Assembly: GCF_024679245.1 (NCBI RefSeq)
Contig: NC_090195.1
Span: 9,687,993 to 9,751,992 of the forward strand
Origin: Pseudorasbora parva
Lineage: Eukaryota; Chordata; Actinopteri; Cypriniformes; Gobionidae
DNA: 64,000 bases
Direction: 5' to 3'
The notes under the pieces are model-generated. The model saw only the letters and a program-made list of their open reading frames with translations. It searched no databases and was not told the DNA's origin. Made by a program: the position numbers and the translations under genes. Positions 48,780 through 60,556 of this stretch are shown here, one piece after another (within the stretch, counting starts at the first letter, position 1; the number at the start of each line of letters is the position of its first letter).

Positions 48780-50063
48780 AGATGCAACAAGTTTTTCACA
48801 TCTGGATTTGGGGATCCTCTGCTATTCCTCCTTGCAGATCCACTCCAGTTCTGTCAGGTTGGATGGTAAACATTGGTGGACAGCCATTTTCAGGTCTCTC
48901 CAGAGATGCTCAATTGGGTTTAAGGCAGGGCTCTGGCTGGGCCATTCAAGAACAGTCACTGAGTTGTTGTGAAGCCACTCCTTTGTTATTTTAGCTGTGT
49001 GCTTAGGGTCATTGTCTTGATGGATGGTGAACCTTTGGCCCAGGCTGAGGTCTTGAGCACTCTAGAGAAGGTTTTCGTCCAGGCTATCCCTGTACTTGGT
49101 CGCATTTATCTCTCCCTCGATTGCAACCAGTCATCCTGTCCCTGCAGCTGAAACACACCCCCACAGCATAATGCTGCCACCATCATGCTTCACTGTTGGG
49201 ACTGTATAGGACAGGTGATATTTTTCTCCACACATACCGCTTAGAATTAAGGCCAAAAAGTTCTATCTTGGTCTCTTCATACCAGATAATCTTATTTTTT
49301 CACCATCTTGGAGTCCTTCAGGGCTTTTTTTTTATCAAACTTTCATGTGTCTTGCACTGAGGAGAGGCTTCTGTCGGGCCACTCTGCCATAAAGCCCCGA
49401 CTGGTAGAGGGCTGCAGTGATGGTTGACTTTCTACAACTTTCTCCCATCTCCCGACTGCATCTCTGGAGCTCAGCCACAGTGATCTTCGGGTTCTTCTTT
49501 ACCTCTTCTCTCCCAATAGCCCAGTTTGGCCAGACCACCAGCTCTAGGAAGGGTTCTGGTCGTCTCAAACGTCTTCCATTAAAGTATTATGGAGGCCACT
49601 GTGCTCTTAGGAACCTTAAGTGCAGCAGAATTTTTTTTTTTTGTAACCTTGGCAAGATCTGTGCCTTGCCACAATTCTGTCTCTGAGCTCTTAAAACATG
49701 GAACATACTCTGCAAGAACAAAGAAGTTTTTTCGTTTTCTTGAGGTGGCAAGAACAAGAACAAAGTTCGTTCTGGTCAGTACATTCAATACTTCACAAGA
49801 AAAGCAGGTGCCGATCATCTGCATTTCTCTGCATTAACCACACCCACTTTAAATGCATGGCCAATCACATAATAGTTCTCAGACACCCGCAATAAAAAAA
49901 GAGGAAGTGTCGAGAACAAGCTGCGAGAATTCCCAAACCAGGGCTGAGAAAACAACATGACGTCATTTTGTTCTCGCACCCCTGGGAGCGAGAACTTTTT
50001 TCTCTGTTCTTGCGGAGTATGTTGCAGCCTTCAGGCAGTTCCTTTGACCTCATAATTCTCATT
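48780..50063 (-). pseudogene. Tc1-like transposase, broken
   Basis: On the minus strand the start reads MRIMRSKELPE (ATG near 50063) before the MITE insertion. A later frame (49335-49568) gives the helix-turn-helix region with KKNPKITVAELQ, and about 48920-49020 gives DNDPKHTA followed by WPSQSP and ALNPIE with the third catalytic Glu. Frameshifts, several stops, a loss in the linker near 49325-49345 and the nested element destroy the gene. Intact Tc1-family enzymes have about 340 residues. Confidence 0.8.
49691..50024. mobile_element. MITE nested in the Tc1 element
   Basis: Inverted ends: AACATACTCTGCAAGAACAA near 49710 and complemented AACATACTCCGCAAGAACAG near 50024, each followed by a GAGAAxxxAGTTC-like stretch. 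Tc1 sequence is continuous if the insert is removed. A 3-bp CTT may be the target duplication, suggesting a PIF/Harbinger-type mover; this is tentative. Confidence 0.6.
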
Positions 50064-50435
50064 TGCTCTGACGTGCACTGTGAGCTGTAAGGTCTTGTAT
50101 AGACAGGTGTGTGGCTTTCATTATCAAATCCAGTCAGTATAATCAAACACAGCTGGACTCAAATGAAGGTGTAGAACCATCTCAAAGATGATCAGATGAA
50201 ATGGGCAGCACCTGAGTTAAATATGAGCATCACAACATAGAGTCTGAATACTTAGGACCATGTGATATTTCAGTTTTTCTTTTTTAATAAATGTCAACAT
50301 TTCTGTGTTTTTATGTCAAAATAGGGTGCTGTGTGTACATTAATGAGAAAAAAATGGACTTAAATGATTCCAGTAAATGGCTGCAATATAACAAATAGTG
50401 AAAAATGTAAGGGGGTCTTAATACTTTCTGTACCC

Positions 50436-52558
50436 ACTGTGTGTGTGCATGTGCACGTGTGTGTGCGTGTGCGTGTGCGTGTGCGTGTGTGTGTGTGTGT
50501 GTAGCTAATATTTAAAAAAGTAATTGTAAATAAATTAACGTATTACCCAGAATAAGTATTTCAAATAGTAATATGCTCATATTTTGCATTTTTGATCCAG
50601 CTTTGTTCAAACGTCTTAATTTTATCCAATCTGATCATATAAGGAGTCAAGAAAGAGTGGCAGCATGTTCTTTTGCATACTTTGTGGAATGTAGCCATCA
50701 AAATATCTTATAGAGAAAATTTGCCCACAGTGCATATTATGCATATTTTGCAGAAATTGTAAGCAAAGTATGCTACAGAAAACAACCACTTTTTTTTCTG
50801 CCATTAATTACACATTTCAAACGTTGCAAACATAGAAAAATAGACCAAAGTGCTTGTTTGTTATTGCCTTTTCTAATTTGCAACAGTTTTATGTGCCATG
50901 TTATCGATCGTAATTATTTAATTGTACAAGGCTTTTTGAAAAGTTCAAATTTATACAAGGGTCTTAAATGAGCTCTACTTCTGAAAATATCAATCTGAAA
51001 CATCACAAAAACGCCACCGTTTCTCATGAATGTTCTTTAATTGCTCTGTGTGTTTATAAAAAGAGTTGAAGATTGACTGTAATCAAATGGCCTGAAGCCT
51101 GTAAGGGTTGTGATAAGAGAACGTAAGGTGTCTAAAACATGACTCATAAATGAGATCAAAGGCTCTGTGGAAATATTTGAATAGCAGATTGCATTTAAGA
51201 GGTCTTTTAATATTTTGACCCTGAAAATTCACAAAATGCTCAGTAACCAGAAGGATTGCTGTCTGTCTGTCTGCTTATCTGTCTATCTATCAAATATCAA
51301 AAGACATCTAGAGTTTTGACAACAGTGACATCTACTGGTCACCTTCACTGGAGGCCGTTCACACGTCTCTCATACATTCTAACAACAGACGTGGATTGAA
51401 AGCAATATAAAACATGTTGTAAAACAGCCTTCAGCAAAACACAGCATACATAAAAAATACACCGTGCTCTCTGACCTATGGCATTATAACTGCTTGACCA
51501 ATGGCTGTTGATAAATCCATCAATCATCTCTCTCTGAGGAGGTCAGATTAAGCCTGCCCTCCGTGATCTTCTAAAGAGATTCCCTTGCCATCAATAACAA
51601 CTTGCACTAGATTCTCTCATTAATGCCTGTTGCTGGAAAAGCAGCACTCTGAGCTTTTATTGAAAAATGACAACTCCCAGCAGCGAGGTGATCATATCTA
51701 CCGCCCATCGATATGAGGACTAGGCCGTGCTCAAAGGTTGTTTCGTGGCCCCCGGGAACACAAGTCCAAAGATCAGCGCCGGCTCCCCACTCCTCACACC
51801 AGTGGCTGTATATCACTGAGTTCAGGAGATCAATGTGCTTTTATTGCATTGCTTCCTCTCTCTGAAGCACACGGGCCCCTGCCGCTGGCCCCTCGATCCA
51901 TATATCTCCTGCTGTATTTACAGTAATGAAACATTCAGAGCCTGGAAGACAGCCATTGATTTTATTGTGGGAATGCTTTTTGAGTGACATTTCATAAATG
52001 GCACTGTGTGAAATTATAATGAGGCCACGCTGATGAACACTGCTTTAATAGTGAAAATCAATTTATTATTGAGGCTCAGCTAGGCCTTTCTTTACAAAAA
52101 AAGTGCACACAGAATTCATAACTGTGTGTGAAGCCTGAAAAAGTTACATATTTATTTATTTAAAACGGCAGTCCTCAAGTTGTACCTCTTTGTCACCATC
52201 TCTGTTTGAAACCTACAATTGCAGTTATTTGTGGAATTATCACCTTTACACAAGTTTTGCATCGACTGCTCCTCCATGCAGATGAATCTAATGTTTTGAG
52301 GAGTACGTTTCAGTCACCACACCAGTGTGCATACTGTACTTCTGAATCACAGAATCTGTCTTGGAAGTATTACCGAAATAAGACATTTTTTTCCCATTTT
52401 TGTTCTGACCAATTGAGAAAAAAAGCATTAAAATCACGCTACCAACGGTGATTAAATCTAATGATCTCTTAGCTCATATCCCATAAGTCATATTTGCTAT
52501 GCTTTGTTCTCAAAATATTAATATCAGCATTGGGTGACTGTGTATTTAGTGTTTATTG
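50436..52558. other. (TG)n tract, then unique sequence; candidate conserved block 51600-52080
   Basis: A (TG)n/(GCGTGT)n tract lies at about 50439-50503, and short (GTCT)/(ATCT) repeats at 51257-51290. The segment 51600-52080 is repeat-free with mixed composition and could be conserved non-coding DNA. No exon, RNA gene or other element can be supported. Confidence 0.35.
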
Positions 52559-55500
52559 CAACCCAGGCTCATTGGAAATACGTGACTCTGCCTGCATTTT
52601 TGCTAAACCCGAAATATGTACCTCCAGGTACGTTTACCTGCACTTTTGGGGTAAACGTCCACCGGAGGCGCTAAGTGGTAATATTTTTTCTCCATTCCAG
52701 ATGCGCAACATGACATCATGACTGATCTGACAGAATTAATATTTATAGCCTAATTTAATATTTTGGAGTAACTAACTCCACTCCTACCGTAAACCTGCCC
52801 ACTCTCAACAATATACAACAAGTAACAGACAAATAAATGTACAGTCACATGTATTTATTGCAAAAACTGACCAACAAACTGTATAAAAGTATTAACTCAT
52901 GTTGCATTCCAAGTCTTCTGAAGTCATACGATATCTCCATGTGAAGAACAGAGTTGATCTTAATGTTTTAGTCGCTGAAATGATGATCGCGCCCCTTCGT
53001 GAACAGAACACACGCACTCGTTCATTCATATGTCTGATTCAAATAGGCTTGTTTGAGATGCGCCTTGCCTCGCCTGAAATAAAGGCGAGACTAGGCGGCT
53101 GCAGTGAGGGGAGGAGTGAAAATAGTGCAGGCAAGCCGGACAGTTCTCTCTTCTCGTAGTGGATCAGACACCTGCGAGATCAGTTGCAGATATCGCGGGA
53201 TTCACACTCGTGCGCTCTGTTGCTGATAAACTGGATGTAATTTAAGTTCTGTTGCTTTTATATGAAAATAAATATAATGAACAAGACACCCAACGTTTTT
53301 GTTATTTATTTCCATTCGAAAGACCTGTTTATCAAGCATTTTTACTTTAATTACACACGTTTTTATATATTTTATTAATATGACAACAATCACATAACCC
53401 ACAGAAAGATCGTACTGTCCGAGAGTTTGAGAATATTCACACATAATTTATACACATTAAAACTTGATATCAGAGTTTTAAAATCAAATATTTAAAAAAA
53501 TCCACCATACATCACGGTTGTTTAAGCCAATAAGCATTAAGCTGTGTCGTCAGCAAGTCGTTTCCCATCGTGCTTTTGGTCAGCGCAGTCGGTGGAGAGC
53601 AACTGCGCTCGACTGCAGAATCCGACACGTCCGCCTCGCCATCGCGAGAGATTTTTGACATACGTCAGCATGACATCAGAGCAAGGCGGACCGCCCTCGG
53701 ACACATTTCTAACCGGCATGCATCTCGCGCTGATCACCGGTGATCGGTTCTGCGCAGATTTTGCTCATCTCAAACAAGCCTATTGATACACACAAGTTGA
53801 ATGACGCGATCGGTCACGAGACACACGAGAGCCAATGGCATTTTACAATCAAAGCTGACGTAATGACACAATTGGTCACGAGACACAGCCAATGCTGTCA
53901 AAAGGTGTGTTCGACATCGGCTGCGGCTGGATGGATGCGATCGGCGAGAGTAGCCGAGTGCAGGCTGGGAGGAGCTGCAAACGGAGACGTGAAGTCGGAC
54001 ACTTTCTGCTTCCCGTGGTGACGCTTGCACTGCGTTTGCAAACTTTATCACAGCTGAAGTTAAATAAATGCAATATTTCTCAAATACACAGATGTTTCAA
54101 ATGATATTTTCATCCAAAACTTTATGTACTGCTTAAATAAGCGTCTATTTGGACAAGATTAAAGTTCAACATATAAACCTACACTATCAATGAAGTGTTG
54201 TCAACGGTTTTTATCAGTTTTAGTTTGATAAACATGACAATATAACATCGCGACTACATGAAAAGAGGTTTTACTGTTATAAATAAATGATTTGTGAGCA
54301 TTAGCGTGACATAAGTTTTCAGAATAAACACGAAACGCACGTGATCGCTGTCATACGGCGAATCGGCCAATCGTGGATCAGCTGTGTCGTCATCAGAGCT
54401 CGAGCAGCCTCCTGCAGCCACCCTTGAGAATCTGCAGCGGCTACATCAGCCGCCTGCTCTCGAATCGCTCTCGCGGTACTTTGTTGACATACGTCACAGT
54501 CACGTGCCGTCGGCGTTGTCTCAAGTCGGACAAAATTTCTAACCGGCATGCACTGCTTTAAGTCAGCCGCCGATCGGTCTGCGCATCGCTAGGTGAAGTC
54601 GAACAAGCCTAAAGCTGACGTGACGTTTCTTCCGGCGGCAATATTTGAAATGTATTATAATCTTTGGCGGATGGACTCGGCGTTACGGATCGCTTTTGGG
54701 GATTTTCTTCACACAAATCAATCGTTTGGCCTCAGAACACTTGGAGTATTTGTACTTTCTGAATAAATTATGCATGCAGTCGTATCTGCCTGTTATCCTG
54801 TTTTTTATAATACACAAATGGGTAGGTTTAGGGAAGGAATTGAGTTGCGCTTTCAAAATGTGTCTGAATATGTGTATCCACAAGGTAAATGGATTTATAA
54901 ACATACTAAATCGTTTTTTTGAAAATGTAAAAATGCAGAATGTTTCTTGTGATGGGTAGGTTTAGGGGCTGTGTGTGTGATGGGTAGGTTTAGGGGCTGT
55001 GTGTGTGATGGGTAGGTTTAGGGGCTGTGTGTGTGTGATGGGTAGGTTTAGGGGCTGTGTGTGTGATGGGTAGGTTTAGGGGCTGTGTGTGTGTGATGGG
55101 TAGGTTTAGGGGCTGTGTGTGTGATGGGTAGGTTTAGGGGCTGTGTCTGTGATGGGTAGGTTTAGGGGCTGTGTGTGTGATGGGTAGGTTTAGGGGCTGT
55201 GTGTGTGATGGGTAGGTTTAGGCGCTGTGTGTGTGATGGGTAGGTTTAGGGGCTGTGTGTGTGATGGGTAGGTTTAGGGGCTGTGTGTGTGATGGGTAGG
55301 TTTAGGGGTAGCGGCAGTGTAGGGGGATAGAATGTAACGGCGTTGATAAACACGCTAAAAAAGCGATTATGCGTCTTGATAGCACGCCAAAATGGCAAAC
55401 GAATTGGCGTGTCATACATACGCCATTTCATGAGATCAGTCTGGGAATGGAGAACAAATATTACCACTTAGCACCTTCGATGGACGTTTCACCCAAAAAG

Positions 55501-55586
55501 TGCAGGTAAACGTACCTGGAGGTACATAATTAGAGTGTTCCAAAAATGTAGGCAGAGTCACGTATTTCCAATGAGCCTGGGTTGGT
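52559..55586. mobile_element. 3-kb non-autonomous element with about 165-bp inverted ends
   Basis: The left arm (CAACCCAGGCTCATTGGAAA, then TACGTGACTCTGCCTGCAT and TACCTCCAGGTACGTTTACC) is complemented at 55430-55586. Flanks GTTTATTG and GTTTATTA agree at 7 of 8 positions, suggesting a hAT-like 8-bp duplication. The interior has two diverged direct copies of a segment (about 53540-53770 and 54370-54610, sharing TTTCTAACCGGCATGCA and TTGACATACGTCA) and a minisatellite. Several short frames occur but no transposase motif. Confidence 0.7.
54951..55312 (+). repeat. 26-28-bp minisatellite, 13 copies
   Basis: The unit is GATGGGTAGGTTTAGGGGCT followed by GTGTGTGT of variable length. Flanking sequence (TGTTTCTTGTGATGGG before; GGCAGTGTAGGGGGATAGAA after) matches the reverse complement of the repeat at 45458-45722, so the array grew from one segment of that repeat. 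It contains TTTAGGGG but is not a telomeric repeat. Confidence 0.93.
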
Positions 55587-56368
55587 TTATTAGCATTACC
55601 TGTAGATTTACATTTTTTTACAGTCTAATTTTTTGCTTTTGACTAAGGGTGAATCTCGTTGTCACTGATGATTGTCGTTTGGACCTTTCTGGATGACAAT
55701 CTACCATCAAAATCATAATTATTCCAGCTGCTGTGAGAAAAGGCTATAAATGATCCGCCACCTGCAGCATCCTCACATGCTATATAGCCTACTATCGTTA
55801 TGTATACAGATGTGTTGTAATGACGCAAAGACGAATGGCGCCATGCTTGAATTTCCTGTGGAAAGCTCCCAGTACCACTCAAATTATAATAGTTATTACA
55901 AGCTTATCGTTGTGAATCAGGCTGAGGTAAGGAGATTTTGGAATTTTAAAAAAAAATAGACTGCAGCTTTAAATCTGTCAAAAGGATCTGTTTAGGAATT
56001 GATTTATTGATCAGAGGTGTGTATAGGGTTAGTACCACAATGTCATTTGCCAATAAGTGCTTAAAGACTGAAAAACCTAATTAAGTTAATGATGAGTTAT
56101 CTGGATAGTGCAAATTTTTGGTCAACTACCAATGCACAGCAAAAAAAATAATAAAAATAAAAATAAAAATAAAACACATCAAATAGACTAACCAAACCTA
56201 AATTAACTTAAACAGCATTTTCCCTTTTAATGCTATTTATTTAGGTGTTTTAAATATCTGCTTGTGGAAAGCTGAAATAAAGTCTTCCTTTATATCAGAA
56301 AATGGGACTACTCTAAAAAACCTTAATGTTTCCAAACCTGTTTACATGTATGTTTGGAAATAGTCTTA
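55587..56368. other. No gene recognised; (AAAAT)n tract
   Basis: A short AAAAT-type tract lies at about 56144-56173. Nothing else can be supported. Confidence 0.3.
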
Positions 56369-56780
56369 CCAGGGCTGCATTTATTTAGTCAAAAACACCT
56401 TAAAACCAGAAATACTGTAAAATATTATTACAACTTTTCTGTTGTAATACATTTAAAAATGTTACTCATTTCTGTGATGCAGAGCTTAATTTTCAGCATC
56501 ACTACTTCAGTCTTCAGTGTCACATGATCCTTCAGAAATCATTCTAATATGCTGATTTAGTGCTAAAGAAACATTTATTTATTTAGATTTTATTTATTAT
56601 TACTTTGATTAATAAAAAGTTCAAAAGAACAGCATTTATTATTAAAGACATTACTTTTTGTAATATTTATTAATTTCTTAAATAACTTTTTTGATCCATT
56701 TAATTTGCCTTTGCAAAATAAAAGTATTAATTTATTTTCTTTTTTTTCATCTTATCTCAAACTTTTAAATGGCAGTGTAT
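56369..56780 (+). mobile_element. Angel-like MITE, most complete copy in the window
   Basis: Runs from AGGGCTGCATTTATTTAGTC to AAACTTTTAAATGGCAGTGT. Internal blocks include TCACATGATCCTTCAGAAAT, CATTCTAATATGCTGATTTA and AAAAGTTCAAAAGAACAGCA. Fragments occur at 13150-13660, 16505-16745, 41729-41780 and 42616-42775. The family name is recalled, not checked. Confidence 0.55.
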
Positions 56781-56796
56781 CATGTATTATAAAATA

Positions 56797-57127
56797 TAGT
56801 GCTGTCAAATCGATTAATAGCGATTAATCACATCAAAAATATAAGTTTGTGTTTACATAATATATGTGTGTGTGTGTGCGCTTTGTATAATTATTATGTA
56901 TATACTGTATAGATACACATAAATGAATATATTTATGTTTTTTATATTTGTATATAAAATTTTATATTTTTATATAAAAAATATATATAAATATATAGTA
57001 TATACATGCAAATATTTCTTAAATATATACAGAAGTGTTTATTTATACATTATAACAAAGTACACACATACATTATATAATGTGTACATTATATATTATG
57101 TAATCGGTTGAAGTGTCATTTTGTCAA
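56797..57127. repeat. CGATTAAT-type inverted-repeat element, degenerate copy
   Basis: AGTGCTGTCAAATCGATTAA, then AGTTTGTGTTTACATAATAT and an AT-rich centre, correspond to the element at 868-1612. The right arm (GTAATCGGTTGAAGTG) is poorly preserved. Confidence 0.5.
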
Positions 57128-57190
57128 ACAACAAACAAAACGTCCCTGGTTACGTATGTAACCTTAGTTCCCTGAGAACAGGGAACGAGA

Positions 57191-57345
57191 CGCTGCGTCA
57201 GCTGACGCTACGGGGAACGCCTTCAGCGTGACAGGTGTCTGAAATCGCTATCAAATCACAATCCTACTGACCGTCGGCAGCTGGTGATGTCATCACCGTG
57301 CGACCAGGAAGTATAAAAAGGCACCGTGCCAACATGACAACATCC
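57191..57345 (-). repeat. DIRS inverted terminal repeat (3' side of the element)
   Basis: 155 bp from CGCTGCGTCAGCTGACGCTA to CATGACAACATCC, identical by eye to the complement of 62104-62258. It includes a second copy of the TATA box (57312-57319), pointing outward from the element body in the + direction. Confidence 0.9.
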
Positions 57346-57394
57346 GCTTCGTCTGAAGGGACTGTGGGCAGGCACACCTTAAAGCATGGCCATG

Positions 57395-57505
57395 TGACGC
57401 AGCGTCTCGTTCCCTGTTCTCAGGGAACTAAGGTTACATACGTAACCAGGGACGTTCCCTTTCGAAAGGGAACTCGCGCTGCGTCAGCTGACGCTACGGG
57501 GAACG
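57395..57505 (-). repeat. DIRS internal complementary region
   Basis: 57395-57454 is the exact complement of the outer end 57141-57200 (60 bp). 57454-57505 matches the complement of the other outer end (52 bp from the palindrome GTTCCCTTTCGAAAGGGAAC). The two halves overlap at one G, giving GGGACGTTCCC at the join. In DIRS elements this region templates completion of both termini and marks the circle junction. Confidence 0.88.
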
Positions 57506-60500
57506 ATATACCCACGCCGCCATGCTGAGGGGAGTGCACGCCCCTTACTGGCAGTGAGAACTGCCTGGACGAGTGTTCGCGGAAAGTCTGAACCACTCCC
57601 CCTCTCGCCACACCGGCTGCCAGTGACATCATTCCCTACGGTCATAGCCCAAGCTATATGCCTAAGAGAGAACCTAAACAAGTTTTAACTGAGGTTTCCT
57701 ACTCTCGGCTTGCTCGAGGGCCTGGGACCTACTACTTTCGAAGGAAGGAGTCCCTTAAGGGAATGTGGCTAGGGGACCCGAGGGTGCCACCAGCCGTCAC
57801 TAATTCGGGAAACCCCTTCACCGAATGCCACCAGGGAGGCCTCACCTGGCATCACTTCTGTGGGACACCCCAGCTTGGCCCACCCTGTCTGTCAAAACAG
57901 AGCCTCCGGACATCGCTCTACTTATGAGCATCCAGACTGAGGGACTGCAAAGTGGCAGTGTCCTCCTCAGACCGGAACTCGGAGACGGGAATCCTGGAGA
58001 GCAGTACTCAGCTTAGTGCTTCTTACCCTTGCCATCGAGGGGAGTCTCTTCTGCTCGATCCTAGGATCTACTGAGCACATTTATTACAGGGGTGCTCAGG
58101 AGGCCTAAAAAGGCCTATGGACTGATCTGCCCAGGAGGCCCCGAGGGGGGCCTGCCCGTCTGATCAGCCTCAAGCGGCCGTAAGCTCGCAGACGACCCTC
58201 AATGAGGGGAGCTCTTAAGCCAGCTTGGTAGGTAACCCATGCTGTAGGCTAGCCAGTCCCTGTCCTGAAGGGACTGCGCAGCAGAAACGGAGTCTCGTTG
58301 TGCTAGGGCACGAGCCCGCCACTGAGTTATACCGGCCCAGGCCGGGACCCAACGGCAGGCAGCCACTAGCTGTCAGCCAAAGCCAGTTCTATGTTCCCGC
58401 TTAGGGGAACGTTTCCCCTCCAGGGAGGCCAGGAGGCGCCTCTACCTGGCACCGCCAGTGCTAGCTGTTAAGAGCCGCAGGAAGGTGGCTTTACTGGTTC
58501 CTCAGGGGCCCATGAGGCCATAACGCCAGAAGCCACCTATGCTAATGGCTAGCTTGTCACCGAGACCTGGTCCGGGAATCCCCTCCCACCTTTTAGGGCG
58601 GCCTGGAGAGGCCTATTGCCGAATGGCAGTTCCCTATTAGATTGGTGACATACGGTGCTTATCCGATGGCAAATCCCACCGGAAAACCCCGCAGGGCCGG
58701 GAAACGATCATAGGACGGCCTGCAGCGGCCCGTCCCTGATAGCAGACTATGCTAGCCGCCTGGCTAGCACCCACGCACACTGTCGCAAGACCTGGGAACC
58801 GGGGCTCACCCTACTGGAGGCCAAAGCGGCCTAGATCCTGTCAACCAGTGGTCGGAACCCTAGGTCACCCCCTCAGGGGACGCCATGTGAGGCGTGCTGA
58901 AACTCAGCGAGCCCTTAAAGTCGGGCTGACAGTGGCTGTCTGCTGGCTGATGAGGACTGGGTATCCAGTCACTACCTGGGGACTCATCCACAGGGAGGCC
59001 GTTAGGGGCCTACTTATGACGAGGTTTCTGCTGCAGCCGACATCGTTGGGGAGAACCCTCCCTGCTCACATGGGCCACGATGTCGGAACTCACCCGCAGG
59101 GAGGCCTACTGAGGCCTACCACCTGACCCAGAGTTAACTGCCCGGACTGCCTCGGCTGGCGTCTCCCGCCAGCCCGCCTTCTATTGTCGGTCCGCCCCAG
59201 CGGCCCATAGCAGCCTTCTGCGACGGCGCAGTCTCTCAGGCAGCGCCTACCAGCGTGGACCTAAAACACAATGCCCACAGCAGTGCACTCAGCATAAAAC
59301 GCCTTGTACCCTCTAAAGCGAGGGGAGTACAACTTACGCCACCTGCCTCCAGGGCGGCCGTCTGGTCGTCCAGCGGTCCGCCGTCCGCGCAAGGGCGTCA
59401 GCCGTGACAGTGTCTCGACTCCAGGGGAGCATCCTACCAACCGATGCTTTCAGATGGTTGCGAAGTACAGCTCGACCCGAGCCTAAAAGGTGAAGCAGAA
59501 GACACAGAGCAAAAGTGAAATATACTGAACACACACAACCGGCCATTTCCTGAACCAAGCCGGGGGGCCGCCCCGAAGTGGCGGCCGCACTAGCTCTGGG
59601 GGGCGGGGCTAGCAAAACCAGTCTGACTGCGCACCGCGAAGAGACGCCTACCCCGTCCCCACGACCACTGGCTGAGTCGCGATTCAATCTGCTACACACC
59701 TTTTTGCATTAATAACAACCCCCAAATGCAGAAGGGGGGTGGGCATTGGCCGGACAACCCTACTACGGGGAGGCCGGGTAGGGATACAAAGCTCCTGCGG
59801 GGTTACCGACAGGAGCCCGGGGCAACTGCCAGGGCGATATGCCACCGCGAGACGCCACCGTCATCCCATCAACAGCCTAGGCCAACTTGATGCACTAGCA
59901 TCGGTCTGATAATCCCACAACAACGGCCCTAAGAAGGCCTGGGACAGACCTTACTGTAATTCATGCGCTAGCCCAACCTCACAAATTCATCTAGATATTT
60001 CACTAGCAGAGGTGCCACCGCTACCCAGAGGTGGCTACAGCTAAAAACGTTCGCCAGGAGAACATACGTCAGTTTAAATCGCCGCTACATGCCCGCGGCA
60101 TGTGCGGTGGCCTCATCTGCTCATATTACACATATCCAGAAGAGAAGCAGCCTTATAAACTACTGTTGCTACACTAGCAAACATCAGCCTACAAACACCC
60201 ACTGTGTTTATACAAACATCGTTCTAGCCACCTTTGCCAGGGAACTACAGGCCCACATTTCCATCTGTTAATACTTTCCTCGACAAAATATCCCTCAGGG
60301 AAGCATAGAGTCCAAACATACGGCATTGAAAAGAAGAATGTTTGCCCTAAAAGGGGACTCACCCGCTGTCTTCAGTGCCTCATCGCTTCATGTAACATGC
60401 ATGCTTCGTCGCACTAACCTGAGGGTGGGGCGCTCTCACACACCGGCTTGGCAGGCCGTCAGAGTCTCACATCCGCTCATCATCGGCCCGCGCGGCCTGG

Positions 60501-60556
60501 TGTAAAGCGCGCCCGGGGAGAGAAAAGAAAAGAAAACAAAGGAGGGGACACTAAAC
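57506..60556 (-). other. Non-coding interior of the DIRS element with recurring GGCC hairpins
   Basis: This 3-kb GC-rich span occupies the place of reverse transcriptase, RNase H and tyrosine recombinase genes. No minus-strand frame exceeds about 120 codons and none shows an expected motif. A short hairpin-like pattern, GGGAGGCC or CAGGAGGCC, then 4-8 nt, then GGCCT, recurs on the + strand at about 57832, 58097, 58131, 58421, 58595, 58814, 58991, 59096 and, less clearly, 59349, 59770 and 59925. Function unknown. Confidence 0.55.

Larger units (their letters stand above)
48504..50435 (-). mobile_element. Full-span but dead Tc1-type transposon, minus strand
   Basis: The left end (ACGGAAAGTATTCAGACCCC) and complemented right end (GTACAGAAAGTATTAAGACC) form inverted repeats of roughly 200 bp; TCCTAAGTATTCAGACCCTT recurs at the inner part of the repeat, an IR/DR-like arrangement. 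The transposase gene lies on the minus strand and is heavily mutated. A MITE is nested at about 49691-50024. A (GCGTGT/TG)n tract adjoins the right end. Confidence 0.85.

Noticed and set aside
54951..55312. Interstitial telomeric repeat
   Set aside because: The unit contains TTTAGGGG, but the period is 26-28 bp and the source is a dispersed repeat; there is no run of TTAGGG hexamers.
59334..59699. 121-codon minus-strand frame in the DIRS interior as a remnant of reverse transcriptase or recombinase
   Set aside because: No YxDD, RNase H or tyrosine-recombinase R-H-R-Y pattern could be seen; composition fits GC-rich non-coding DNA.
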